This document shows positions 9,148 to 18,339 of a stretch of DNA of 22,691 bases, in pieces. The stretch lies in the NCBI GenBank assembly GCA_000969725.1, contig JXSR01S061646.1. One strand, 5' to 3'. A program made the position numbers and the translations under genes. Origin of the DNA: Ophiothrix spiculata (lineage: Eukaryota > Echinodermata > Ophiuroidea > Amphilepidida > Ophiotrichidae). Numbering within the stretch: the first letter of the stretch is position 1; each line of letters starts with the position of its first letter. Below the pieces are notes generated by a model. It worked only from the letters and a program-made list of their open reading frames with translations. It did no database searches and was not told where the DNA came from.

Positions 9148-9834
9148 GGGCACAGTTAACCCTTCATTTTCTGAAATATTTTATGCTTTGTAACTCAGCA
9201 ACCGATAAGTAAATCCATATAAAAGTATACATTTCTAGATGTGGATTTTCATGTAGAAGATGATGGTTAGGTCAGTTTTGGCCCAAAATGTATGATTTTG
9301 GACCAAGGTCTAAAAAAAACCTTGTTCTTGGACCAATAATTTGTAAACAACCTAACTAAATTTGGAAAAATAAAAGTTAGACCTCTTATGGTTTTTCGAA
9401 TCTAGAAACAAATGTCTAGGAACACATTTCTCAAATTTTGGATTTTTGACAGTTTATTTTTTGAAATATTGGCAAAAATAGGTCCAAAAATGATTTTTTG
9501 TGTCATATTTGGCTTATTTTAGGCCTATTTTGGCACTTTTGTATGTATAATTTTATATAGATTTACTTGTCGGTTGCCGAGTTAAAAAGCGTAAAATATT
9601 TCAGAAAATGAGGGGTTAACATCGCGTGAAGAAAACCTTTTCATTTTTACGCGTCTGGTGCGCCGAGGTTAAAATTCAAACGCAACTCTCGCGATACTAG
9701 TGAGATCGCGTGATTTATCTGTTCTGTTGCTGTGTGACTTGATGATCGATTTGATTGGTTTGTTGTTCACGCACGGTGCGATTTGGTCCCGCCCAGAATT
9801 AAAAGGGTATTTTCAGATGACTATAACTGTGCCC
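9148..9834. mobile_element. Harbinger-type element, right inverted repeat interrupted by an insertion
   Basis: The left end GGGCACAGTTAACCC starts at 9148 after TAA (9145-9147), and the right end CTGTGCCC stops at 9834 before TAA (9835-9837). The left arm continues through CATTTTCTGAAATATTTTA and AGTAAATC to about 9230. Its inverted partner lies at 9541-9620, not next to the right terminus. The right arm is therefore split after GGGGTTAAC (9620), with the outermost bases resuming at 9824. The 3-bp TAA duplication and GGG/GGC ends suggest PIF/Harbinger. The middle holds a weaker internal hairpin (ttggaccaa.../...ttggaccaa). Noncoding. Confidence 0.75.
9621..9823. mobile_element. Nested insertion (about 203 bp) inside the Harbinger-type right arm
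   Basis: TAAC occurs just before (9617-9620) and just after (9824-9827) this segment. Removing it plus one TAAC would restore an inverted repeat matching the left end. The insert is richer in CpG (cgcgtg, tctcgcgata, gagatcgcg) than its surroundings. No terminal inverted repeat is evident, so its class is unknown. Confidence 0.5.
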
Positions 9835-9837
9835 TAA

Positions 9838-10444
9838 ATTAACATCTACTTCCATCTTCTCTGATAATAAAATAAATAATCACAACCTTTGTTTAAATTC
9901 ACTTGCAGCACCAACTGAAACTCTTACGGCTGGTTCGAGATGAGCATATGCATGTGTAAATACAGCCATGTTACAAGTGCCTTTTGACTCTTATCATACT
10001 AGGGCCTTTCAAATCACAATTTCTTAGTAGATGACAAGAATTAAGGACATCAGTCAGTATGCAAAAGGTCATGTTCTAGGTCACTTTATTTAATAGAGTT
10101 CAACCTTACATTATATCATACCATTCTAATTCAAAAATAGTTTTGACATGTATATGTGACTTTGTACCATCAAGAACCTTCAGGTCAGTAGTAATAGAGA
10201 AAATTGAACATACCATACTTTTAAATTTGAATATTCAGATGTGATAGCCCTGGGACAAAATAAAAAGGGCTATATTTATTGAGAATCTCAATTGTAATTT
10301 TGTAGGACATAATGAAGATATGTACCTATATATAATGCTTACAATGTATGTATTATATGTAAAACTGTCCATGTTTTAGTAACGGGTTGAATTCTCAGCT
10401 CATCTGTGGTGCAGAGTTACGTATTTACCATTAAACTTAAATAG
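9838..10444. other. No gene recognised
   Basis: AT-rich intergenic DNA. The segment near 9926-9945 (ttacggctggttcgagatga) resembles ttacggctggtttgggatgg at 13648-13667, so an old piece of the same repeat family may be present. Confidence 0.35.
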
Positions 10445-10673
10445 TACAGTACAACCTCTTTTATCGAAACTTCTTTTAAACAGATGAATTTCTCTGTTAT
10501 CCTGCTGTAAAAATCATTATGTCATTGCGTACGTATGTGCTGCGGAAGTAGTAACATAATAACATACATATACCGGAAATGGTTTTATATCATGGTTACA
10601 GTGATTTCAGCTGTGCAATAGTTTGTACTATTTATTGCACAGCATGAATTCTGTGTTATATATCATGATAATT

Positions 10674-10805
10674 ATACAAACATTGAATGCCTGAGTGCAA
10701 TAGTATACAAATATTGAATGCCCAAGAGTGCAATAGTATCAAATATTGAATGCCTATGCACGTGCAATAATATACAAATATTGAATGCCTGAGAGTGCAA
10801 TAGTA
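10674..10805. repeat. Tandem array, four 33-34-bp units
   Basis: Four consecutive units share TACAAATATTGAATGCC followed by (c)tgagagtgcaatagt with modest variation; they begin near 10674, 10705, 10738 and 10772. A fifth copy is inverted at 10902-10936 and a sixth is direct at 10984-11015. The units abut without unique spacers. Confidence 0.85.
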
Positions 10806-10930
10806 CAAAATATATCATGAGGTCAAATTTGGACTTTTTCTATTTCATGAGGCATAGCTGAGTGAAATTGATCAGTCCAAATTTGACAGAATGATATATT
10901 TTGTACTATTGCACATGCATAGGCATTCAA

Positions 10931-11142
10931 TATTTGTTTTATATCATGATATCACACAGGTTTGTTTCATGCCGTGCAATTTTATACAAATATTGAATGC
11001 CTGTGAGTGTAATATTGGAACAAAATATATCATGATGTCAAATTTTGGCCGAGTGAAATGGATCAGTCCAAATTTGATCGAATGATATATTTTATTTGTT
11101 TTATATCATGATATCACACAGGTTTGTTTCATGCCGTGCAAT
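10931..11142. repeat. Internal 162-bp-period duplication
   Basis: A 50-bp stretch starting TATTTGTTTTATATCATGAT and ending CATGCCGTGCAAT is identical at 10931-10980 and 11093-11142. The preceding gaaat.gatcagtccaaatttga block is also repeated (10864 and 11055), so a larger unit was duplicated within the element. The exact match implies a recent event or homogenisation. Confidence 0.85.
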
Positions 11143-11149
11143 GGAAAAA

Positions 11150-11243
11150 AATTATTGCACGGCTCAAATCACTGCAATCATGATATAATACAAACTATAA
11201 TCGCACGGCTAAAATCATTGTAATCATGATATAATACAAATTA
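11150..11243. repeat. Tandem pair, about 44-bp unit
   Basis: GCACGGCT.AAATCA.TG(C/T)AATCATGATATAATACAAA occurs twice in succession. The first copy is complementary to the left inner zone of the element. Confidence 0.75.
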
Positions 11244-11762
11244 TATCATTTGAAGTTAAATGCTGACTTTGGTCATAATGTCACCAAATATTTGCCATCA
11301 AATTAAAAGTATGAACAGGTAACAAACATTTGGTGCAATTTATATTGGCAATTCAATACATGTGCAATTTAGAAGCGAAATTTTATTTGGTCTAAACTCT
11401 GTGTTGAAGTTATTTTATTTGGAGTCACTCGTCAATTTGACGTCACAACCAAATTGGTAGCAAAAATTTTGTTTGGAGGCCGACCATGTTTTCAGCCTTA
11501 CACACTATTCTCCTATGAAAATGTTCCAGTTATTTGTTATCTGACCATTGTTTGGTTCCATCATATCCAGATTTTTAAAAGAGGTTGCACTGTATTTAAG
11601 TTCAAACAAATTTTCAACATACTTGAAAATTGATATACCTTGTGAGTTTTCAACAAATTTATAACACATGTCCTTATCATCTTTATGATGTATGACTCTT
11701 TTCTTTCAAGGGATGTCTCAGGTCAGAAAGACAGAATATTGGAAAGAATTTTTGATTTTAGA

Positions 11763-11808
11763 TGCAGGAGGAAACTGAAGTGCTTGGAGAAAACTTGCGA
11801 GGACGAGT
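11763..11808. repeat. Fragment of a widespread 'aggaggaaac..gagaaaac' repeat word
   Basis: The stretch aggaggaaactgaag...ggagaaaac...gagg resembles a sequence dispersed in many aquatic animal genomes (GGAGGAAACCGGAG..CCCGGAGAAAACC), usually in transposon-derived DNA. Only this short piece is present and no exon structure is seen. Confidence 0.3.
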
Positions 11809-11877
11809 ATGGATCAACAACCAAATTATAGTCTTATTTGTGTCCCTTTCATAACCATACACACCCCTTGCTGGATA

Positions 11878-12213
11878 CCCTGGTCACATAAGCTTGCGGC
11901 GAGGTTACGATGTGCTTACGGCGTCATACCAGGTAGATTTCAGCAGACGCCGGTCGGACACCGGCCGGAGTCCGACCGGTGTCCGGTCGGCGTCCGTGAC
12001 GCCGGAAGCATGCCGCAAGAATTTAATTCCGAGTTAAAACCTTGCGGCATGTATACGATGTCTTCAGTTATGGTCTAATAACCACCGGAGTCCGACCGGT
12101 GTCCGACCGGGCATCGCAAGAGCTCGCAAGCATTCAGCGGTGTCATACCGATGTCATACCGGCGTTGCGGCTTTGCAGACGCCGGTCGGACACCGGTGGT
12201 TATGTGACCAGGG
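11878..12213. mobile_element. GC-rich iterated-motif element with 14-bp inverted ends
   Basis: The termini CCCTGGTCACATAA (11878-11891) and TTATGTGACCAGGG (12200-12213) are exact inverted repeats. Between them the DNA is strikingly GC- and CpG-rich and consists largely of direct and inverted copies of a motif around GGTCGGACACCGG / CCGGTGTCCGACC (near 11950-12005, 12084-12110 and 12178-12197). Related GTCATACCG(A/G)TGTCATACC units lie near 12138-12162, and CTTGCGGCATG-type words flank the centre. Open frames through it reflect GC content and are not coding. The superfamily is unknown; no clear target duplication. Confidence 0.75.
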
Positions 12214-12705
12214 CATCATTCACTGCCTATTTGTGCCTTCGAAAACCAGAAGGAATCAAAAGTATTAAAAATTTCTTTTGTTGAGGACATGTGCTACATG
12301 TCAAAACTTCAAAATGTATATTGCAAACTTTTTGCTGGAAGCTTGTTTTACATCAGTATGGTACACAAAACATTGATTTACCATTTGATTACCATTAAAC
12401 AATGCATCTCATGGGGTTTTTAACATTCAATATAAATATCATTTTGAACATATGTATGTAGTAAAATGTAAAATAAGTAATAACTAACAGGATAACTTAA
12501 TTAACTTTAGTAATGCTGCTATATCAACAATATACTACATGTAGATATTGGTAAATGCAGAAATATTGTAAATTCAAAGAAAACTAGGGAAAAATGTTCA
12601 AATGTCAGCTCATCAACAAACTACCAATAAACTTATTCAGATATCAAATGAATCATATTCAATTGACAATCTTGCCTGTGCTTGTTTTTTACTTATCATT
12701 TATAC
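12214..12705. other. No gene recognised
   Basis: Plain AT-rich intergenic sequence without repeats that I could pair inside the window. Confidence 0.4.
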
Positions 12706-13634
12706 TTTTTAAAATATTTGTAAAGATCATGTTATAAAGAACAAAATAACACCTAATTGTACTTCAACCGATTTCCAGAAGCCAAGTTACGGTCCGTCAA
12801 AGGTTGTCAGGGAGTAAATTGTGAAACTGAGATAAACACGTTCAAAGATCAGTAAGCTCTGTATTTTCTGTTAATTGTCCTCAGAACATATAGATATATT
12901 TCATATTTCTAATCATTTTCTAAAAAATGAAACTTTACATTTTTAAGAGTAAGCATAAGGATTGAAAATGTGTCGAAAAACAATTTTGGCAGATTTCGAC
13001 CTTGACATGTCTTTTCACCTGTAGTTCAAAATGAAGTTTGATGCATTTACGATTGTATAGGGATGAATGGGCACAACTATAGAACTTTACAACCAAGTAA
13101 CCGGTGTTATATCACCATGTTGGTGGGGTGAGGGTGGGTGCGTATATCTGTCATCAGGCAATCACTAGTAACACTAATAAATTGTGGTGTTAAAAATAAA
13201 CAGTGTTGTATACATTTTGTATAACAATTAACCTGTAAAGTTGTCTATTTTTGACCGTCCAGCCCGTATGAGCCGTAAATGCTAGAAACTTTAATTTGCG
13301 CTACAGGTGAAAATATATGTCAAGGTCGTAATTTGCCGAAATTGATTTTTTGATAGATTCACAATCCTCGTGCTTACTACAAAATACCAGCAAAGTTCCA
13401 TTTCAAGAAAATGATAAGAATGAAATAAATCTGCATATTTTTAAGACAATCAACAAATATATAGGGCTTACTTATCTTTAAACGCATTTATATCACGCTG
13501 CATTTATATCAGTTATACTTTTTACTCCTGACAACCTTTGACGGACAATAACCTGACTTCCAGAAATCGTGTGAAGTTCATTAAGATGTCATTTTAATCC
13601 TTAAAACATGGTCTTTGCAAATATTTTAAAAAGA
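12706..13634. mobile_element. Large foldback repeat (0.9 kb, arms about 350 bp)
   Basis: The left arm (12706 to about 13060) and right arm (about 13258 to 13634) are inverted along nearly their whole length. Paired landmarks include TTTTTAAAATATTTG / CAAATATTTTAAAAA, CCGTCAAAGGTTGTCAGG / CCTGACAACCTTTGACGG, TGACATGTCTTTTCACCTGTAG / CTACAGGTGAAAATATATGTCA and GCATTTACG / CGTAAATGC. The loop is about 200 bp. No transposase or target duplication is seen. A second, single-armed copy lies at 8290-8465, so it is a dispersed family. Confidence 0.8.
13183..13250. repeat. Loop segment duplicated downstream (partner 13673-13733)
   Basis: TTGTGGTGTTAAAAATAAAC, then AGTGTTGTATACATT and CCTGTAAA.TTG.CTATTT, recur in direct orientation at 13673-13733. 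This copy has a 6-bp extra piece (attaac/caatta region). The shared core contains a small palindrome, GTTGTATAC...GTATAACAA. Confidence 0.9.
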
Positions 13635-13672
13635 GGTGGCATTTACGGCTGGTTTGGGATGGACTGTCACAA

Positions 13673-13733
13673 TTGTGTTGTTAAAAATAAACAGTGTTGT
13701 ATACATTATGTATAACAACCTGTAAAATTGGCT
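13673..13733. repeat. Second copy of the foldback loop segment
   Basis: It follows the right arm directly. Upstream of it, gcatttacggctggtttgggatggactgtcacaa-like sequence (13640-13675) also resembles 13041-13075, the junction of left arm and loop. The tail therefore repeats the arm-loop junction, with about 105 bp missing between the two parts. Confidence 0.85.
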
Positions 13734-14851
13734 ATTTATACATTTGATGCATTATAAGACAGGTGACATACTCTGCATTTCATATTGATGCATCTGTATG
13801 TAATTGTCTTGAGAAATACACACTAACATAGATATTGTTAATTTTCTCAACTAATATGTATAATTTTTGTATTCTGATTTCAGCTATTGCCATGATTTGA
13901 AGATATATAAACACCACATTCAAATATATCAATTGCACTGACCAGGAAATTCAAAACTAACTTTAAAATAAATATGCTGTTTGAAAATGATGCTTGAACC
14001 AAATTATTATACATTGTACTGTTAAAGGTGAGCCATTTTGACAATTTGAGATTGAGTACATCAGATACTAATTTTCTCAGAGCTTCAATGTATAATGGAC
14101 TTTCAGAGTGTAAAACCAAAAAAAAAAATAGACAAAATGAGAAGAATTTCCCCCGGCCCCATTCAAAATTGTGCAAGTTATTTTCACCGAACGTATACAT
14201 TTGCAATCACAAACTTGAACCATTTAAAATGTTTCATCATATATCTACAATAGGGATTCACCTCTCAAGGCTAAATTGAAAAATGTTAATAATTGAATTC
14301 GGATAGAAATTCAAATAAAAGCTACAGAAAAAGCAATTGATACTTTTATGAATTAAGCCTGATTCAATAAAACCATTGACAAATTCGTTCCATAATGGAC
14401 TGCCAGCTAAAACTATCAAAATTATACATTTGCACAATACCACTTTCTTCGATGTTCCATATGAGGACAAACTAAATAATCACACTTGAATTATTTTTTA
14501 TGAAAGTATAAAACATAGAATATTCACCACATGCAATGTAACCCGGCAGAAATCTGTTTCTATATCTGCAATATACTTGAGATTGCATTGCATATCACGG
14601 CAAGATTCCAATAATACATTTAATGAAAGCAGAAACAAAACCATGAATAATGCCGCCATATTATATTGATTCATTTACATTTCAATTACAAGAAACAAAA
14701 TTGGTATCAATCCAAAAACCAGAGGCCGATTTCACTATTAAACATGCAATGAAATGCATCATAAACACAGATAAGAAGGATATGAATTTTGCTGTGAAAA
14801 ATCCATATACCCTAGTTTTCCCCCCTTTGCGTCAGGCATTGTACACTTAAC
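13734..14851. other. No gene recognised
   Basis: Several open frames occur on both strands (for example 13880-14206 and 14258-14470), but none has a known motif or convincing splice sites. At 14719-14738 agaggccgatttcactatta resembles the end of the foldback element at 16213-16342, so at least one old repeat end is present. Confidence 0.4.
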
Positions 14852-14925
14852 TGAGAAGGGTTTTAAATCTGTAAAACCCTACATGTATTACTTGAATTGT
14901 ATCATGAGCTTTAAAACCCTTTTTC
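14852..14925. repeat. Short inverted repeat next to a hAT-like MITE
   Basis: AAGGGTTTTAAA near 14857 is complementary to TTTAAAACCCTT near 14911, with a loop of about 40 bp that contains a second 'taaaaccct' word. Confidence 0.5.
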
Positions 14926-14929
14926 ATTT

Positions 14930-15134
14930 CAGGGACTTCAATTTGAAATCTGCATGGGCTCTATCAAAAGGTCTCCTGAAATTCTTTAGGAGAGCAATTA
15001 GGGGAGCTATCTGGTAATTTAGTTGTAAATACCATCATATCATGCAAGGCACTCTATTAATTGAGCTCCTATAAAGTATTTGAGGGGAGTAAGGAGGCTC
15101 AATAGAGTTCACTCCCCTCAAACAGAAGTCCCTG
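14930..15134. mobile_element. hAT-like MITE (CAGGGACTTC ends)
   Basis: CAGGGACTTC (14930-14939) and GAAGTCCCTG (15125-15134) form a perfect 10-bp terminal inverted repeat, extended imperfectly by aatTTG / CAAAca. CAGGG ends and the 205-bp size fit hAT-derived MITEs. The 8-bp flanks (tttcattt and cttttact) do not match, so the target duplication is lost or the assignment is wrong. An internal imperfect hairpin (ctattaattgagctcct / aggaggctcaatag) is present. Confidence 0.55.
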
Positions 15135-15640
15135 CTTTTACTTCATACCATGATGCATCATAGTTCTTAGAGGAATCAGCCCTAACAATTTTTGCTAGAG
15201 TTTTAAATATATCTTTCATTTTGCTACTAACCTAAAAATCATGATATTAAAATACTGAGGAAATAAAACTTGTTTAAAATAGGCCTATAAAGCCTGAGAA
15301 AATTATGACATTGAGATCTCAAAGAAAATAAGTGGCAAGTCTGCAATTTTCAATTTTGATATTTCATTACAACCTACATGTTCATTACATTATTAAGATG
15401 CATCAATTTGATCCAAACCACATCATAATTTGTTATCAGATTCCATAGATATTGCAGTTTGTTGCATTTTAAAAAACAGTGAAGACCAAAAGAATTTCAT
15501 ACTTAATTGATCCGTAACTCAAAACCAATATATATCGTGTCACATTTGTCAAATTTTAAGTCTGTAATTATTTCAAGTTTCACAATTACAGGATCTGCGT
15601 ACATACAAATCCTTTGATGGATCTCTATCTGTTTGTAGCT
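15135..15640. other. No gene recognised
   Basis: AT-rich intergenic DNA with no paired repeats and no exon-like stretch. Confidence 0.4.
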
Positions 15641-15643
15641 TTA

Positions 15644-15896
15644 GGCCAAGAAAAAAAATTGTTGCGTTGCCCTCAAGTGGAATTTCTGAAAAAATGAGTT
15701 GGTCGGTCGGAAAATATTTTTTTTATTTAAAGACCCTAAATTATGAAATTTGGGTGCATTTTCCAATATTTTCAAAATATTTTCTCAAAAAACACCCAAT
15801 CTGAGCAAAATTGGGTGCTTTTCCGACCCTATTTTTTATTTTAAATCTTTGAATAGGGTCGGTCGCTGAGGGCAACACAACAAAACAAATTTAGCC
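15644..15896. mobile_element. Harbinger-type MITE (ggttgccctc family)
   Basis: The left end GGCCAAGAAAAAAAATTG..GTTGCCCTCA (15644 on) is matched by the inverted right end TGAGGGCAAC..CAAATTTAGCC (ending 15896). TTA precedes the left end; the right flank is TCT, so the duplication is not intact there. The interior carries ggtcggtcgg / ccgaccctatttttta inverted words and a gggtgcattttcc / ggaaaagcaccc pair (about 15750 and 15812), so much of it can fold. Shares ends and interior words with 17062-17390. Confidence 0.7.
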
Positions 15897-16212
15897 TCTT
15901 AAACAGAACTGGAAGTACATGTCATTACAACAATATTTATTTTATCACCACATTTGATTGACCATTTAATTTCTAAAAATACTTTAATACATTCATACGA
16001 TAAGGACATTTACATAAACATTTATAAGGTGGTACATAGATTTGTTTTTCAGAAGACACACACAATTTGAAAATATTCACAAGAAGGCAATCTTTTTTGC
16101 ATTAAAATTTTAAAATAGTTCTTTTAAAAACTTGCTACCAATAATATAATATTTAAGTATCATAAGTATCAATGCGTCACCCTTTATCATACATTGTGAG
16201 ACTTCAGGGACC

Positions 16213-16342
16213 AGGGGCCGATTTCACTAACATTTAGCGATAGTCGCTAACTGTTTTGATCACTAAATAGCGAGTATTTTGAAAAATTTAGCGATCATTT
16301 TTAAAGTTAGCGATCATATCTAAATGTTCATGAAATCAGACC
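16213..16342. mobile_element. Short foldback element (GGGGCCGATTTCAC ends)
   Basis: AGGGGCCGATTTCACTAACA (16213) and its imperfect inverse TGTTCATGAAATCAGACCT (ending 16342) enclose further complementary blocks (ATTTAGCGA, GTCGCTAAC / GTTAGCGAT). In total about 130 bp folds on itself. The preceding bases CAGGG(A)CCAGGGG suggest a hAT origin, but no target duplication is clear. Confidence 0.6.
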
Positions 16343-16686
16343 TAGATATTTCACTTATCCTGCCACTGAGTTTGTCTAGGTGTACATAATCTGGAAATAA
16401 GAAGTGTCAAGTGCATTTTTGTTTGCCAAATAAACACAATGGTTGCTACGTGGCCAACTTATATTTTGACACAAAATGGCATTTTTTGCTGCTAATTTGG
16501 AACAGAATACAGAGAGTACAAAGAAAGAATGAGGTATGATAAATGTTGACGTTTCATCAGCATGCGAGTTGTGGATATTGTATACGGAATATATCTAGTC
16601 AAGAAAACCCTGTACAGCGGGTGAACAGTGTACAGCCTCTCAAGTAGACATACTCCGTTCCCGATCATAACATATAATTATATATT
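16343..16686. other. No gene recognised
   Basis: Unassigned intergenic DNA; the short plus-strand duplicated word 'tgtacag' (16610, 16630) is the only pattern noted. Confidence 0.4.
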
Positions 16687-17591
16687 CATGAACAAGCTTT
16701 TTTATTAAGGATTGTAGAACCTGGAGCAATTTCACTGGAAATTCTCAACAAATTGCCCCAGGTCTGTATCTGTGTATACCAAGGAATTTTTATGGGGGAA
16801 CTGGTTTTCTCCGCCATCTTGTGTCGCTCATGAAGCAGAGTTATTGTACCTCTGGATATATTCGGAATTTGGCCCCATATCCAGGCAGATTGCGTAAATC
16901 TTCACTTGACGCATATGCAGCCTGTACATTTTGTTACAAGCGCAAACCGTGTCTGCGTTTCAAAGTAGACTTGCTCTGATTAAAGTATGCCAATTTTCCA
17001 GCTAATCCATGGCGAAGACTCTTGTGGCACGCGGAGCTGTAAAATGCCGGAGGAAGAGTAAGGCAAAAAAAAAAAAATTGTTTGGTTGCCCTCCACCGAC
17101 CGACCCTATTTTTCACCGTGACCCAAACTTTTTTATTTTTTGTTTTCTAAAAAAATATGCAAAACTTACCGAAAACTACAAAAAAAAATATATTTTTGCT
17201 TTTTTCGATATTCAACCCTCAAAATGTTTAGGATGTCCCAAATCACTACAAGAAGTATTTGATTGTTTTGATTTGGATGTCGCGGGGGAAGTTGTGAAGG
17301 CTGGAGCGGCCGATCGACCTAGCAGTCCTGACCAACCGACCCTCTCTGAAAAAAGCTGTGGAGGGCAACCAAACAAATTTTTTTTTGGCCTAACTCGCCC
17401 TCCATGAGCGACAATCCAAGATGGCTGCCTTCCCATAGGATTTACACGGCGGTGAAATCAAAATGGCGGCGAGTACTGATTCCCCTACAAAAATTCCTTG
17501 GTGTATACAAATTTATTGGTGAACCCTGAGCATTTCATCGATCACCTGGTTCAATTTGTTCCAGGTGCTTCCATTAAAAAAGCTTGTTCAT
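16687..17591. mobile_element. Foldback element with a nested MITE
   Basis: The left arm (16687-16832) and right arm (17403-17591) are inverted. Matching landmarks are CATGAACAAGCTTTTTT / AAAAAAGCTTGTTCATG, cctgga..aatt / aatt..ccagg, GTATACCAAGGAATTTTT / AAAAATTCCTTGGTGTATAC, CCGCCAT / ATGGCGG and GTCGCTCATG / CATGAGCGAC. The arms differ by indels. The interior is about 230 bp of unassigned DNA (16833-17061) plus the nested Harbinger-type MITE. No target duplication could be seen. Confidence 0.7.
17062..17390. mobile_element. Harbinger-type MITE nested in a foldback, TAA target duplication
   Basis: The left end GGCAAAAAAAAAAAAATTG followed by TTTGGTTGCCCTCCAC (17062 on) is the inverse of GTGGAGGGCAACCAAAC..TTTTTTTTTGGCC (ending 17390). 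TAA lies on both sides (17059-17061, 17391-17393). Cgaccgaccctattttt and cgaccctctctgaa words occur inside near the ends, as in 15644-15896. A plus-strand open frame of about 130 codons crosses it, but it is A-run-derived and not a protein gene. Confidence 0.85.
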
Positions 17592-18331
17592 GTAAAAAAT
17601 TGGCTAGTCACCATCTATACTACTTCCTGGTTGATATTTTGACTTTTTCCCTAAAACCAAAGTCACAGGAAGGTAAAACCATAGCTATTTCGATGAGGGT
17701 AATCACTCTCAAGATCCATCTGTACTCGCTATAGACTATTAGAGGTGGGCTCTAAATGGGTCAAAAGTGACATGTTTCAAATATCTTAGAGGACCCTCCC
17801 CCAGTTTGATGCAGAATGATACCTTTTTAAATTAAAAAAAATCATTAATGAGATTATTGCGGCCAAAAAACTTGAAATAGATTCCTTGAATTCAAAAACT
17901 TAAGTTAGGATCACAAAATCAATGGATTTGGTTATGCCCCCCCCCCCCATTTTGGGTCGATTTCGGCAAACAAGGTGTCAAAATCAAAATGTTCAGGAGA
18001 CAAAGACAGATGCAACAAACTAGGGGGTCCCCTAGCTAATTAGCTCTCTGAAACATCACCATTTTATAGATCACCACTGCTATTATCCCAAGAACGAGAC
18101 CATTATTATCTCGTTGCCAGTTCCCGAGGAAAGATATATAGTCCTACCACACCTGTAACCAGTATCTGTATTGATTTATCTTTGACCAAGTGGCTAGTTT
18201 GTCACATTTTTTTATATTAATCCATTTAGCAGAACATTAAAGTAAAACACACTCCTTTTGCAACTGGCACTCGTTTTTAAAGCACTCATTTTGATCTGGT
18301 ATTACTCCTGTTTCTACTTGTTCTGGTATTC
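17592..18331. other. No gene recognised
   Basis: Intergenic DNA with a 13-base C run near 17937-17950. No exon, repeat pair or RNA gene was recognised. Confidence 0.4.
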
Positions 18332-18339
18332 CCTTTGTC

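Larger units (their letters stand above)
10447..11592. mobile_element. pogo/Tigger-like composite element full of internal repeats
   Basis: The ends CAGTACAACCTCTTTTA (10447) and AAAAGAGGTTGCACTG (ending 11592) are inverted, and TA flanks both (10445-10446, 11593-11594). CAG...ACCTC ends with TA duplication resemble Tigger/pogo (Tc1/mariner) termini. The first inner zone, atatcatg.ttacagtgatttcagc.gtgcaata (about 10587-10624), is inverted at about 11150-11196. No transposase ORF is visible. Beyond the TA, the flanks AACTTAAATA and TATTTAAGTT are also complementary, so the true inverted repeat may extend outside the TA pair. Confidence 0.65.

Noticed and set aside
10674..10805. CRISPR-like array of 33-34-bp repeats
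   Set aside because: Units abut with no unique spacers, some copies are inverted, and the context is a eukaryotic transposon.
11809..12284. Two overlapping plus-strand open frames as genes
   Set aside because: They exist because the GC-rich iterated element lacks AT-rich stops; no motif and no splice sites.
13880..14470. Overlapping open frames on both strands as possible exons or a LINE tail
   Set aside because: The 'SPLWNEF' word faintly recalls a reverse-transcriptase tail but too little matches to call it.
17009..17407. 132-codon open frame as a gene
   Set aside because: It runs through the poly-A and inverted ends of a MITE; its lysine and proline stretches come from A runs and the ccctcc repeat.
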